From: Colwellia sp. Arc7-D
GTDB taxonomy: Bacteria; Pseudomonadota; Gammaproteobacteria; Enterobacterales; Alteromonadaceae
Length of the DNA: 64,000 bases
Direction of reading: 5' to 3'
Assembly (NCBI RefSeq): GCF_003061515.1
Contig: NZ_CP028924.1
Span: 3,906,001 to 3,970,000 of the forward strand
The notes under the pieces are model-generated. The model searched no databases. It saw only the letters and a program-made list of their open reading frames with translations, and had not been told where the DNA came from. This document shows, one piece after another, positions 18,883-28,086 of this stretch (within the stretch, counting starts at the first letter, position 1; the number at the start of each line of letters is the position of its first letter). A program made the translations under genes and the position numbers.

Positions 18883-21480
18883 TTGAATTATCAACGCGTA
18901 TTAAACTTTGCTATCGCAAAGCCCAAAGTAATTTATAGCCTAATGTTACTTGTAACAATGCTGAGTTTGGCGATGTTACCAAAAATAGCTATCGATACTG
19001 ACCCTGAAAATATGCTCAGCCAAGAAGCTCCTGCGCGCATATTCCACAATCAGATAAAAACTGACTTTTTAATGCGCGATATGATCGTCGTTGGCTTAGT
19101 CAGCGATAAGAACATTTTTAATCCGAACACCTTAAGTGTTGTAGAACAGTTAACTGACGAAATTCTGCAAATAGAAGGAGTTATCACCCAAGATTTACTG
19201 TCGTTAACCGTTGTAGACAATATACGCCAACTAACAAATGATCAGGGTGTTAATCAAGGTATTCAATTTGAATACCTGATGAAACAAGCCCCCACTACCG
19301 AAAAAGCCAGCCAAGTTATTCAACAAGCAGTAAAACGCTTACCTATGTTAAATAACACCTTAGTTTCGGGCGACGATAAAGCTATCGCAATTTATGTACC
19401 GATTATTGCCAAAGACCAAAGCTATGTTATTGCTGAAAAAATTCGAGCTTTAGCGGCGAAAATTTCAGCCGTATCACAAAGTGACCTAGCTTTTCATATT
19501 ACAGGCTTACCGGTTGCCGAAGACCAATTTGGCTACGAAATGTTTGTACAAATGGGCGTTGCCGCGCCACTCGCTGGTTTAGCTATTTTCTTATTACTTT
19601 GGTTTTTCTTTCGAAATATCACACTGATTATTGCGCCGATGGTGGTTGCCATGGCAACAGTGTTGATCATTATGGGCAGCTTAATTGGCTTTGGTTTTAC
19701 CGTACATATTATGTCGTCGATGATCGCTATATTTTTAATGCCAATAGCGGTGGTCGATTCCGTACATATTTTATCAGAATTTGCTGATCGCTTTAAAGAC
19801 GGTGACGATGCATCTAAAACCATTAAAAAGGTCATGGGGCATTTATATAAGCCCATGCTGTTTACCTCGATTACCTCTGCCGTTGGCTTTTATTCGTTAA
19901 TGTTAACGCCTATTCCACCCGTTAAAGTATTTGGCGCCTTTATCGGTAGCGGCATACTATTGGCTTTTGTGTTAACCATTACTTATATCCCTGCTTATAT
20001 TGCCCGCATGAAGCCTGAAACTTTAGCTAAGTTACAAAAGGCTATTCTATTAATGGAACAAAAAGGTCGGTTAGCTAACAGCTTAGAAAAACTGGGTGCG
20101 TTTTCGGTACAACGAACCAAGCTTATTTTAATCACTTTTATTGCCTTATTTGCGCTTAGTGTAGTTGGAGTTAACCGTATTATTATTAACGATAATCCGG
20201 TGAATTGGTTCAAAGCTGATCATGAAATTCGCATTGCTGATAAAGTGCTTAATGAACATTTTGCAGGTACTTATGACGCATGGTTAGTGTTTAGCAATAA
20301 CAACCCGCAACAAAAAGACGCACTGAAGCATTTTAATAACATACTTAATGCGGCAAATAACGGCGTAACAAAAGCAGCTATTTCACAAACCTACAATCAA
20401 TGGCTAACTAGCGATGCGAATGAAAGAAATAGTTTTTTCACGCAAGATTTATTAATCCAACTTGATGACTTTAGTTTTAATGCCAACGCCCAAGAGCAAC
20501 CTTGGCTCGAACAGCTCTATAGTATTAGCGAGCAAGCCAATAACGCGCAAAAAATATTTACTGACTCTGCCATGCTTAATTGGTTGGCTAAGTTACAAAC
20601 TGCTCTCGTGAATAACGGCGATGTCGGTAAAGTAAACAGCTTGACCGATATTATTAGCACAGTAAATCGTGAGCTTAATTCAGGCGAGACTAAAGACTTC
20701 AAAATTCCAAATAGCAGTAATGGTGTTGCACAAACCTTGTTGCAATTTCAGTCTTCACATCGTCCGCAAGATTTATGGCACTTTGTTAGCCCTGATTTTC
20801 AAAGAACACTTTTATGGCTGCAAATGACTAGCGGTGACAATCAGCACATGGCAAACGTCGTCAGTTGGGTAGACAATTACATCAGTGAAAACCCACCACC
20901 TAGCAACGTTCAGCATCAATGGGCGGGTAAATCTTATCTTAACGTTGTTTGGCAAGACGCGATGGTCAGCGGCATGATCGACAGCCTACTGTCGTCATTT
21001 GTTATCGTATTTATCATGATGATGCTGCTATTTAGATCGATTAAATATGGCATATTTGCGATGTTACCACTTACCTTCACCATTACCATGATCTACGGAC
21101 TGGTGGGCTGGCTTGGCAAAGCGTATGACATGCCTATTGCGGTGTTATCGGCATTAACCTTAGGTTTATCAATTGATTTTGCAATACACTTTATTCAACG
21201 TGTGCGCGAACTTGAAACCGAAAAACAAAGCCTAAGCGCCGCATTGTCAGACATGTTTCAAGAACCGAGCCGCGCGATTGCTCGCAATGCCATCGTCATT
21301 GCGATTGGTTTTACCCCACTTTTATTATCACCGCTTATGCCCTATATCACAGTAGGATTTTTCTTAGCGAGCATCATGATTTTATCGGCATTAGTGACCT
21401 TGGTATTGCTACCCGCACTGCTAACACTGCTTGCCAAGCGCAGTGCCCTTAAAGCCGATAAAAAAATACAGCATTCATAA
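18883..21480 (+). CDS. RND/MMPL-superfamily exporter
   Basis: The 865-residue inner-membrane pump has the duplicated layout of the hydrophobe-exporter RND group. A first membrane helix at about residues 15-33 is followed by a periplasmic loop to about 220, then a block of helices to about 370. A second helix at about 412-432 is followed by a second periplasmic loop to about 705 and a last helix block. Helix motifs such as VVDSVHILSEFADR and LGLSIDFAIHFIQR carry the charged residues used for proton coupling. The start is TTG, supported by AGGAAG eight bases upstream. It is first in a three-gene operon with a LolA-like protein and an outer-membrane barrel, suggesting lipid or hydrophobic cargo. 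The cargo is unknown. Confidence 0.9.
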   Translation: MNYQRVLNFAIAKPKVIYSLMLLVTMLSLAMLPKIAIDTDPENMLSQEAPARIFHNQIKTDFLMRDMIVVGLVSDKNIFNPNTLSVVEQLTDEILQIEGVITQDLLSLTVVDNIRQLTNDQGVNQGIQFEYLMKQAPTTEKASQVIQQAVKRLPMLNNTLVSGDDKAIAIYVPIIAKDQSYVIAEKIRALAAKISAVSQSDLAFHITGLPVAEDQFGYEMFVQMGVAAPLAGLAIFLLLWFFFRNITLIIAPMVVAMATVLIIMGSLIGFGFTVHIMSSMIAIFLMPIAVVDSVHILSEFADRFKDGDDASKTIKKVMGHLYKPMLFTSITSAVGFYSLMLTPIPPVKVFGAFIGSGILLAFVLTITYIPAYIARMKPETLAKLQKAILLMEQKGRLANSLEKLGAFSVQRTKLILITFIALFALSVVGVNRIIINDNPVNWFKADHEIRIADKVLNEHFAGTYDAWLVFSNNNPQQKDALKHFNNILNAANNGVTKAAISQTYNQWLTSDANERNSFFTQDLLIQLDDFSFNANAQEQPWLEQLYSISEQANNAQKIFTDSAMLNWLAKLQTALVNNGDVGKVNSLTDIISTVNRELNSGETKDFKIPNSSNGVAQTLLQFQSSHRPQDLWHFVSPDFQRTLLWLQMTSGDNQHMANVVSWVDNYISENPPPSNVQHQWAGKSYLNVVWQDAMVSGMIDSLLSSFVIVFIMMMLLFRSIKYGIFAMLPLTFTITMIYGLVGWLGKAYDMPIAVLSALTLGLSIDFAIHFIQRVRELETEKQSLSAALSDMFQEPSRAIARNAIVIAIGFTPLLLSPLMPYITVGFFLASIMILSALVTLVLLPALLTLLAKRSALKADKKIQHS

Positions 21481-21490
21481 GGACAACATA

Positions 21491-22354
21491 ATGACCATTA
21501 CATTTACTAGGCAAATAATAAAAATTTTCAAACACAGTGGCAAAGTTGTGCTGACACTTAGCTTGTTTTTAACCAGTAATGCTTTTCTTCATGCTGAAGA
21601 AGACGCTACGTTATCTAATGAAAATGCTACAACAATCAAGGTTAACAACATAATCGACCAAGCAAACTTAGCGTCTTATTACGCTGGCGAAGATGGTAGC
21701 GCTGAAGCGCGCATGATTATTGTTGATGAAAACGGCAACCGCCAAATGCGACAATTCATTATTTTACGTAAAGATTTACAAGATCTGGGTGATCAAAATA
21801 TATTGGTGTTTTTTTCGCAACCCAGCAATGTCAAAGACACGGTATTTCGAGTAGAAAAACAACTTAAAAGTGACGACAACCGCTGGTTATATTTACCTGC
21901 TCTGGATCTAGTAAAACGTATTTCTGCGGGTGATAAACGTACCTCTTTTGTCGGTTCACACTTTTACTATGAAGATGTTTCAGGCCGTAACCCTAATGAA
22001 GATAGCTTTACTTTAGTGAGTGAAGACAAAAACACTTACACCATTTCCGCCCTACCCAAAGATCAACAAAGTGTTGAATTTAGCAGTTATACCGTAAAAA
22101 TTGATAAACAAAATTCTCTCCCCATAGAAACAATTTATTTTGATAAAAATAATCAAGCTATACGTAAGATGACCGTACTACAAGTACAAGATATTGACGG
22201 TATTGCCACCGTGATGAAATCACGTATTACTAATCTAAGTAATAGTAGCTATACCGAAATGCAATTTAGAAATGTGAAATATAACCTTGGCTTACCCGAT
22301 AACATTTTCAGTGAACGCAGTATGCGTACACCACCAAAATCTTGGTTAGACTAA
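21491..22354 (+). CDS. periplasmic LolA-like outer membrane lipoprotein-sorting family protein
   Basis: The 287-residue protein starts at the ATG at 21491, 10 bases after the pump stop and preceded by AAGGAC. A longer frame overlapping the pump is unlikely. A signal peptide is clear: a basic start, VVLTLSLFLTSNAFLHAEE, with cleavage near residue 35. The rest fits the LolA-like lipoprotein-sorting family often found beside RND pumps: ARMIIVDENGNRQMRQF, FFSQPSNVKDTVFRV, RWLYLPALDLVKRIS, and a C-terminal sheet with SERSMRTPPKSWLD. Such proteins are thought to carry lipids across the periplasm. Its place between a pump and a barrel suggests a bridge in one export path. Confidence 0.85.
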   Translation: MTITFTRQIIKIFKHSGKVVLTLSLFLTSNAFLHAEEDATLSNENATTIKVNNIIDQANLASYYAGEDGSAEARMIIVDENGNRQMRQFIILRKDLQDLGDQNILVFFSQPSNVKDTVFRVEKQLKSDDNRWLYLPALDLVKRISAGDKRTSFVGSHFYYEDVSGRNPNEDSFTLVSEDKNTYTISALPKDQQSVEFSSYTVKIDKQNSLPIETIYFDKNNQAIRKMTVLQVQDIDGIATVMKSRITNLSNSSYTEMQFRNVKYNLGLPDNIFSERSMRTPPKSWLD

Positions 22355-22377
22355 TCGTTAACGTTTTATTAAAAAAG

Positions 22378-23697
22378 GTGAAAGTCATTAATAATTTAGC
22401 GATCATTAAAGCCCTGCTGCTTAATATTGTTCTCTTAGCGGGTAGCACAAACGCGATTGCAAATAATGAGAGTAATGATGACTGGGCAGACGCTTGGGTT
22501 GAAGAGGCACCTGCTTCGCCATGGCAAGTCACAGGTTTTATTGAAGCAGCTTACGGACAGTTTCTACAAACTAATGTTACTGAAAATAACGCTTCGCTGA
22601 ATGAACTTAAAGCAAGAATAAATGTGGATTATAGCCATGAACTGTTCGATGCCAGTGTCAAGTTAGATAGCTACTACGATAGCGTATTAGCGAAGACTAT
22701 TTTTCAAACCCGAGAGCTGAGTTTGAGTGCTAGTCCATTTAGTTTTCTGGATATAAAAGCGGGTCGACAAGTATTAACTTGGGGCACAGGTGACTATCTA
22801 TTTCTCAATGATTTATTTGCTAAAGATTGGCAGTCATTTTTTGCTGGTCGCGCAGATGAATACTTAAAAGCGCCATCAAATAGTATTAGAACTAACTGGT
22901 TTTATAACGCCGTAAACTTTACCTTAGTATGGACACCCGAGTTTACTCCCGACAACTATCTTAACGGCGAACGTTTCTCGTTTTATTCGCCGCAAGCACA
23001 ACAAATAGTGGCACCGGCTAACGGTTTCTCCGTTGACAATACCCATAAAGCACAGTGGGCAGCTCGCTTAAATACTCGTATTAACGATATTGAAGTTTCA
23101 CTTTATGGCTATCAAGGTTTTTGGCCAACACCTGAAGGAACAAAGCAATCTGCAAATAATGTTATGCAAAACCAAGCCTATTTTCCTGCTCTTAATACTT
23201 GGGGCGTCAGTGCAATAACCCCCTTTAAGGGCGGTATTTTGAATGTTGAATATGCCAGTTACAACAGCATTGATGATAACCAAGGCACTAACAATATGAT
23301 CGCTAATGGTCAGCACAAATTCTTAATAGGCTATGAACACGAACTAGCAAAAAACCTAACCGCTAATATGCAATATTACCTAGAGCGCACTAAGCATTAT
23401 CAAGCACTAGTTAACAATAGCCAATTACCTGAACAACTTGTTGCTGAAAATCGTCACTTAGTCACCTTACGCTTAAGCTACCGCGCACTTAGGCAAACGC
23501 TTACTTACTCAATGTTTGCCTTTTACTCGCCTAGCGATAAAGATGTTTATCTTAAGCCTTCAATAAATTATCAATACAATGATCAGTGGCTATTGAGTGC
23601 TGGCGCCAATATATTCTTTGGCGAAGATGAGTTTTCATTTTTTGGCCAACTCGAAAAAAACACCAATGCATGGTTACGAGCACGCTACCAATATTAA
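22378..23697 (+). CDS. outer-membrane beta-barrel protein, third gene of the RND operon
   Basis: A signal sequence (LLLNIVLLAGSTNAIA) is followed by about 400 residues of alternating strands, with many aromatics and Asn/Asp turns, ending in WLRARYQY. The terminal aromatic is the usual barrel-assembly signal. It looks like the DUF1302/alginate-export-like barrels seen beside RND pumps, but I cannot assign the family exactly. The start is uncertain. GTG at 22378 is given; TTG at 22342 would overlap the preceding gene by 13 bases, and neither has an ideal ribosome binding site. It is the likely outer-membrane exit or insertion site for the pump's cargo. Confidence 0.75.
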   Translation: MKVINNLAIIKALLLNIVLLAGSTNAIANNESNDDWADAWVEEAPASPWQVTGFIEAAYGQFLQTNVTENNASLNELKARINVDYSHELFDASVKLDSYYDSVLAKTIFQTRELSLSASPFSFLDIKAGRQVLTWGTGDYLFLNDLFAKDWQSFFAGRADEYLKAPSNSIRTNWFYNAVNFTLVWTPEFTPDNYLNGERFSFYSPQAQQIVAPANGFSVDNTHKAQWAARLNTRINDIEVSLYGYQGFWPTPEGTKQSANNVMQNQAYFPALNTWGVSAITPFKGGILNVEYASYNSIDDNQGTNNMIANGQHKFLIGYEHELAKNLTANMQYYLERTKHYQALVNNSQLPEQLVAENRHLVTLRLSYRALRQTLTYSMFAFYSPSDKDVYLKPSINYQYNDQWLLSAGANIFFGEDEFSFFGQLEKNTNAWLRARYQY

Positions 23698-23819
23698 TCG
23701 CATTATCTAGCCTAACTAAAAGCCCCGTAATTATTACGCGTAAACGATAAAACTGACTTACATGGTGAGTTTGTAAATCTAAAACTCAAATAAACCAACA
23801 TGCCCGGCAACTTTTGTCA

Positions 23820-24167
23820 TTAAGTCGTCAGTAAAAAGTAGCCCCAACTCACCATTAACAGCAACCAAGGTAAAGCCATTGCTACTTTTTGATTGTTACT
23901 TAAATTTTCTTGTCCATGGTTATTTACCGATGTTGATTCACTTGCTTGCGCGTTAGCCTTCACGGCAACTGTTTTTTTACGCTGTTTGTCACGTTCGCGA
24001 GACTTTACCTTTTGTTGCTTCTTATACTCACTAATACCTTTTTCAATACCTTGAGCAATTAATTTAGTTTGCTCTTTAGTTTGTGATTTTTTTTGTGTGC
24101 CTTTGGCAATACGCATTGCTTCACTTTGTACTTCACTGGAAACTTTACTTGAAACTTGAGCTGTCAA
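23820..24167 (-). CDS. DUF2956 family protein
   Basis: The 115-residue protein has the DUF2956 core found in Vibrio, Shewanella and relatives: SSEVQSEAMRIAKGTQ, KEQTKLIAQGIEKGISEYKKQQK, then a lysine/arginine-rich stretch and a variable linker. One C-terminal membrane helix (VAMALPWLLLMVSWGYFLL) would leave the basic part in the cytoplasm as a tail-anchored protein. Its function is unknown. It converges with the barrel gene and diverges from the dUTPase gene. Confidence 0.85.
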   Translation of the reverse strand: MTAQVSSKVSSEVQSEAMRIAKGTQKKSQTKEQTKLIAQGIEKGISEYKKQQKVKSRERDKQRKKTVAVKANAQASESTSVNNHGQENLSNNQKVAMALPWLLLMVSWGYFLLTT

Positions 24168-24274
24168 AGCTGAACCTCTTAATCAATTTTAATGATTATA
24201 TAATGCCATTAATCTTGCTAAACTATCAGCAATAGTTTTTATTACCACCCAATTTCCATAACATAGAGAACAGC

Positions 24275-24907
24275 ATGAGCGATTTACTGAGCACCGCAAA
24301 AAACCAAATTACCCAAATGTTATCAATGCAAGATGCCATGAACTCACGCGTTAGCGAAACTTGGCGAGATAACAATTACGAATGGTATCGTGCCATTTGG
24401 GTTGAGTGTGCCGAAATGCTAGATCATCATGGTTGGAAATGGTGGAAACACCAAGAAATTGACGTTGCACAAGTGCAGTTAGAATTAGTCGATATTTTTC
24501 ACTTTGGCTTAAGTTTACGTTTAATGTCTGGTGACTCAATAGAAAATATTACTCAAACTTTAGCCACTGAATTAACCCAAAATAGTGGTCAGCAAGACTT
24601 TAAAATTGCTTTAGAAAGCCTGGCCTCTGCAGCCGTGACTAACAAAGCATTTGACGCATTGGCACTAGCCGATTGTATGCGTTTAATGGCAATGGATTTA
24701 GATGAACTTTTCCGTCAATATGTTGGAAAAAACACGTTAAATTTCTTCCGTCAAGATCACGGTTATAAAGAAGGTAGCTATATTAAAATTTGGCACGGCG
24801 AAGAAGACAACGAAGTGCTAGCAAACTTGGTGAAGACACTCGACACCACTGCTGACGACTTTCAACAGCAACTTTATAGCGAATTAAAAGCTAAGTACCC
24901 GAAATAA
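24275..24907 (+). CDS. dimeric all-alpha dUTP diphosphatase
   Basis: This enzyme hydrolyses dUTP to dUMP and pyrophosphate, keeping uracil out of DNA and feeding dTMP synthesis. The 210-residue protein belongs to the all-alpha NTP pyrophosphohydrolase superfamily, not the trimeric Dut family. The metal-binding ExxE...ExxD arrangement is visible as ECAEML and ELVDIFHF at about residues 46-50 and 71-78, with the basic aromatic stretch HHGWKWWKH between them. The C-terminal NFFRQDHGYKEGSYIKIWHGEEDN is typical of the proteobacterial dimeric dUTPases. It is monocistronic, with an AGAGAA site near the ATG. Confidence 0.85.
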   Translation: MSDLLSTAKNQITQMLSMQDAMNSRVSETWRDNNYEWYRAIWVECAEMLDHHGWKWWKHQEIDVAQVQLELVDIFHFGLSLRLMSGDSIENITQTLATELTQNSGQQDFKIALESLASAAVTNKAFDALALADCMRLMAMDLDELFRQYVGKNTLNFFRQDHGYKEGSYIKIWHGEEDNEVLANLVKTLDTTADDFQQQLYSELKAKYPK

Positions 24908-25079
24908 TCAACAATAAACTTCGCATCTAAACCATTAAAATCAGTGAGTTAATAAATATTTCATCGAAAATTAATATTATTAACTCACTAACGTGTTCAT
25001 AACATCATCTATGGCTCATTTTTTGCTTTATCAAGTTAACTAAGATAAACGTCAAGAAATTGAACTGCCGGAGATGTAT

Positions 25080-25739
25080 ATGGAACTTATTCTATTTGCC
25101 ATGATCAGCCTAATTGTTATTGTTGGTATGCTTGCGAGCCGCTTAAACGATAATAGTTTTCCCTTTCCTTTCGATCGTAAAACTGCATTATTTACTCCCG
25201 CAGAAAAAAACTTTCAAAACCTTGTTGAGCAAGCTATGGGCTCAAAGTATCGAATTATTAACCGCGTTAAACTTGCTGATATTGTTAGTATTCGCAATGG
25301 CGTATCAAAGCGAGCCGGCCAAACCGCCTCGAATAATGCGCATAGTAAGTACTTAGACTTTGTTATTTGTGAGCGTGAAAGCATGAAAATGCTTGGCGTA
25401 ATAGATTTAGTCGACACCCAAGGAAAAGGCTACAAAGTTAAGAAAGATTGGTTTGTAAGTGGCGCGCTTGAAGCCGCCGCTATTCCTCATATTCGCATTA
25501 AAGTAAAAGCTAATTACACCATTGATGAAATTCGTGCTTGTATTAACAGCCGTATGTTAGGAAATAAAACTGCTGCTCCACAAGTAAAAGGTAGAATTAT
25601 TCCAGCACCATTGGTTAAAGCACGACCTAGAGCAACAGGTGCATTATCATCAACGGCGGCTCATGCCATGTTATCAAAAGATACACCAGCTATGCCAAGG
25701 CAGCTTTCAGCTAATCAAGTAGCAGCGCTGCCACACTAA
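25080..25739 (+). CDS. DUF2726 domain protein with N-terminal membrane anchor
   Basis: A single N-terminal membrane helix (LILFAMISLIVIVGMLA) is followed by a DUF2726-type domain at about residues 38-165. That domain has ALFTPAEKNFQNLVEQAMG, KYLDFVICER, MLGVIDLVD and AAIPHIRIKVK. The fold is related to restriction-endonuclease-like and topoisomerase-linked domains, but no catalytic role is known for these short proteins. The C-terminal 60 residues are a basic, Ala/Pro-rich tail. The ATG at 25080 has GGAG six bases upstream; an in-frame ATG at 25074 abuts that site and is less likely. A strong terminator follows. Confidence 0.75.
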   Translation: MELILFAMISLIVIVGMLASRLNDNSFPFPFDRKTALFTPAEKNFQNLVEQAMGSKYRIINRVKLADIVSIRNGVSKRAGQTASNNAHSKYLDFVICERESMKMLGVIDLVDTQGKGYKVKKDWFVSGALEAAAIPHIRIKVKANYTIDEIRACINSRMLGNKTAAPQVKGRIIPAPLVKARPRATGALSSTAAHAMLSKDTPAMPRQLSANQVAALPH

Positions 25740-25757
25740 AAAATTAAAATATAAAAC

Positions 25758-25787
25758 AAAAAGCAGACATCTAAGTCTGCTTTTTTT
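25758..25787 (+). terminator. Rho-independent terminator of the DUF2726 gene
   Basis: AAAGCAGAC and GTCTGCTTT form a stem with a 6-base loop, followed by seven T residues. It ends where the mtnN promoter begins. Confidence 0.92.
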
Positions 25788-25814
25788 GTTGATATGCAAA
25801 AGTCGCGCTATAAT
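25786..25814 (+). promoter_or_regulatory. sigma70-type promoter of mtnN
   Basis: A perfect TATAAT at 25809-25814 is preceded by 17 bp and TTGTTG at 25786-25791. Transcription would start near 25821, giving a leader of about 50 bases. Confidence 0.5.
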
Positions 25815-25870
25815 CCGCCCATAAACTATGGCGCAATGTGGTCGTCAAAATATAGATAGGATTAAAGTTA

Positions 25871-26581
25871 ATGAAAGCAGGTATTATTGGCGCAATGGAA
25901 CCTGAAGTTGCCATTTTAAAAGCAAAATTAGAAAATTGCCAAACATCTACACACGCTGGTTATACATTTTATCAGGGATTATTAAATGGCTCTGATGTAG
26001 TTATTGTTCAATCGGGCATTGGTAAAGTAGCCGCGGCACTAGCTACAGCGATTCTTATTGATAAGTTTCAACCTGATTATGTGGTTAATACTGGTTCGGC
26101 AGGTGGTTTTGAACAGTCGCTTAAAGTAGGCGATATTGTTATTAGCTCAGAAGTGCGTTATCACGATGTTGACGTAACAGCCTTTGGTTATGAAATAGGT
26201 CAATTACCGGCTAACCCGCCAGCCTATATTCCTCACCCAGAACTTGTAGCCGCAGCAAAAATTGGCATAAGCTCGCTTGAAAATGTACAAACGTTAGTCG
26301 GCCTAATTACCACTGGCGATACCTTTATGACCAAAGACGACGACATTGCAAAAGCCAGAGCCAACTTTCCCACTATGGCAGCAGTTGAAATGGAAGGTGC
26401 TGCCATTGCTCACACTTGTCATCAGTTCAACACACCTTTTGTGGTTATTCGTTCAATGTCAGATATTGCAGGTAAAGAATCACCAACTTCATTTGAAGCT
26501 TATTTAGAAACAGCTTCAGTTAACTCGTCTACCTTAGTCACGAGTATGCTCGAAGCTCTGAAAGGAAAATCGTTAAACTAA
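25871..26581 (+). CDS. mtnN: 5'-methylthioadenosine/S-adenosylhomocysteine nucleosidase
   Basis: MtnN cleaves adenine from 5'-methylthioadenosine, S-adenosylhomocysteine and 5'-deoxyadenosine, recycling by-products of SAM, polyamine and autoinducer metabolism. The 236-residue product starts [10 protein letters not shown], placing the catalytic glutamate at residue 12 as in E. coli. It contains [17 protein letters not shown] with the ribose-binding Met-Glu, and RSMSDIAG with the catalytic aspartate. The length is standard. Its stop codon overlaps the ATG of the next gene by one base (TAATG), so the two are translationally coupled. Confidence 0.96.
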   Translation: MKAGIIGAMEPEVAILKAKLENCQTSTHAGYTFYQGLLNGSDVVIVQSGIGKVAAALATAILIDKFQPDYVVNTGSAGGFEQSLKVGDIVISSEVRYHDVDVTAFGYEIGQLPANPPAYIPHPELVAAAKIGISSLENVQTLVGLITTGDTFMTKDDDIAKARANFPTMAAVEMEGAAIAHTCHQFNTPFVVIRSMSDIAGKESPTSFEAYLETASVNSSTLVTSMLEALKGKSLN

Positions 26582-27558
26582 TGCAATATCTGAGTGATAT
26601 ATTAACCAGTCCATATTTGTATTCTTCTGCGCTCACGTTGTTATTGTTGCTCGCATTAAAAGCAATTATTGGTCATTTTATTACTCAGCAACCATTAGCT
26701 TTTTTCAGTTTCTATTGTCAGCGCCTCGCTGACAAGGTGAATAAATCCAGTAATAGTGCACGCCAACAAAACATTTCAGGCTTAATTGCCGTACTTGTTA
26801 CGTTAATCCCTATAATTGCCATTTTATGGTTATTTGAAATATTCATTGAAGTGCAATGGCTTTGGCATGCGTTTTTACTTTATTTTGCCTTAGGTAATTT
26901 TGGCTTAACTAAAGCGAATAAAGTTATTGCACGTGAATTAGTTGCTAATAATACCTACCAAGCTAAGCAAAAGGTGGCTCCGTTATTATTGCGCGACACC
27001 GAACAGCTATCGCCACTAGGTATCAGTAAAGCTTGCATTGAGATGCAAGTATTACGTAGTTCGCAATTGCTAGTTTGTGTTGGGTTTTACTTTCTCTTTT
27101 TTGGCCCTTTAGTGGCGTTGTCATTTCGTTTATTACTAGAAATGCATTACGCATGGAATATTAAAATATACCGTTTTGTCCATTTTGGCGCTGCGGTAAA
27201 CCATATCATTAAATTACTTCAATGGTTGCCGTCACGAATTTTTGCATTACTCCTTTTACTTGGCACTGTTGGGCAAAACACTTTGCTTTACTGGCGTTTA
27301 ATACGAGGTAAGTTTTTTCAAACTAACAACAATATTTTATTGCACATATTATCTTTAGGTTTAGAAATAAAGCTCAGTGGCGTAGCCATGTATAGTGGTA
27401 ATAAAGTACGTAAAGCTAGCTTTAATGATCACGCAAGACAACCGCAAACTACCGACATTATTCATGCTAGCAAACGAATAAATTACGCACTTTATATTTT
27501 GGTTTTATTACTACTGCTGATTGGCGTAACGTCCTATTCTATTTCAGGTCTTACTTGA
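26581..27558 (+). CDS. CobD/CbiB-like membrane protein lacking catalytic motifs
   Basis: The 325-residue protein has five to seven hydrophobic segments and aligns with cobalamin synthase CbiB through LLRDTEQLSPLGISKACIE and LLQWLPSRIFALLLLLG. The catalytic stretches are gone. The ENTVDG motif of CbiB is replaced by RSSQLLV, the DSMVGYK motif by a MHYAWNIK-type sequence, and the NYFGE region is not recognisable. It is therefore unlikely to join aminopropanol phosphate to cobyric acid. Degenerate relatives lie next to mtnN in other marine gammaproteobacteria, and AmpE is another non-catalytic CobD-like protein. Its role is unknown. It overlaps the mtnN stop by one base. Confidence 0.7.
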   Translation: MQYLSDILTSPYLYSSALTLLLLLALKAIIGHFITQQPLAFFSFYCQRLADKVNKSSNSARQQNISGLIAVLVTLIPIIAILWLFEIFIEVQWLWHAFLLYFALGNFGLTKANKVIARELVANNTYQAKQKVAPLLLRDTEQLSPLGISKACIEMQVLRSSQLLVCVGFYFLFFGPLVALSFRLLLEMHYAWNIKIYRFVHFGAAVNHIIKLLQWLPSRIFALLLLLGTVGQNTLLYWRLIRGKFFQTNNNILLHILSLGLEIKLSGVAMYSGNKVRKASFNDHARQPQTTDIIHASKRINYALYILVLLLLLIGVTSYSISGLT

Positions 27559-27682
27559 TAATATTTATGGTTTACATAACTAACTTATTTACCGGTAATG
27601 AAAAGCCTTTGCTATCATAACGATTAAGGTAAACTGTAAGTAATAACGTAAAACTGAGTTTAACCGTATTTAAGGATTTTTT

Positions 27683-28075
27683 ATGAAATTTATCCAGTCA
27701 ATCTTGATTGTTTTATTAAGCCTGTTTGCTTTAACCTCTTTTGCCGAAGAAACAACAACACCCATTTCACAACAAGCTCTTTTAACCTTAATGGCGACCC
27801 CTGCAAATAAAACTATTGTTTTAGATGTGCGCACCGCCGAAGAATTCGCTGAAGGGCATATTGTCGGTGCTATTAATATTAGCCATGAACAAATTAATGC
27901 TAATCTCAGTAAAATTATGGGTTTTAAAGATCAAACCGTTGTCGTGCATTGTCGTTCAGGTCGTCGCGCTGTAAGTGCAGAAAATGATTTACGCGCCGCT
28001 GGATTTAGCGACCTTCGCCACCTTGAAGGCGATATGAATAGTTGGCAAGCCGCTGACTTACCTTTAACTAAATAA
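27683..28075 (+). CDS. periplasmic single-domain rhodanese
   Basis: A 21-residue signal peptide (MKFIQSILIVLLSLFALTSFA) precedes one rhodanese domain. The active-site loop is CRSGRR with nucleophile Cys90, preceded by VLDVRTAEEFAEGHIVGAINI. Rhodaneses transfer sulfane sulfur, for example from thiosulfate to cyanide or thiols. Export makes it similar to PspE-type proteins. It starts ten bases after an AAGGA site and is followed 11 bp later by the TRIC-type channel gene, so the two probably share a transcript. Confidence 0.88.
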   Translation: MKFIQSILIVLLSLFALTSFAEETTTPISQQALLTLMATPANKTIVLDVRTAEEFAEGHIVGAINISHEQINANLSKIMGFKDQTVVVHCRSGRRAVSAENDLRAAGFSDLRHLEGDMNSWQAADLPLTK

Positions 28076-28086
28076 GTACCTTTGCA

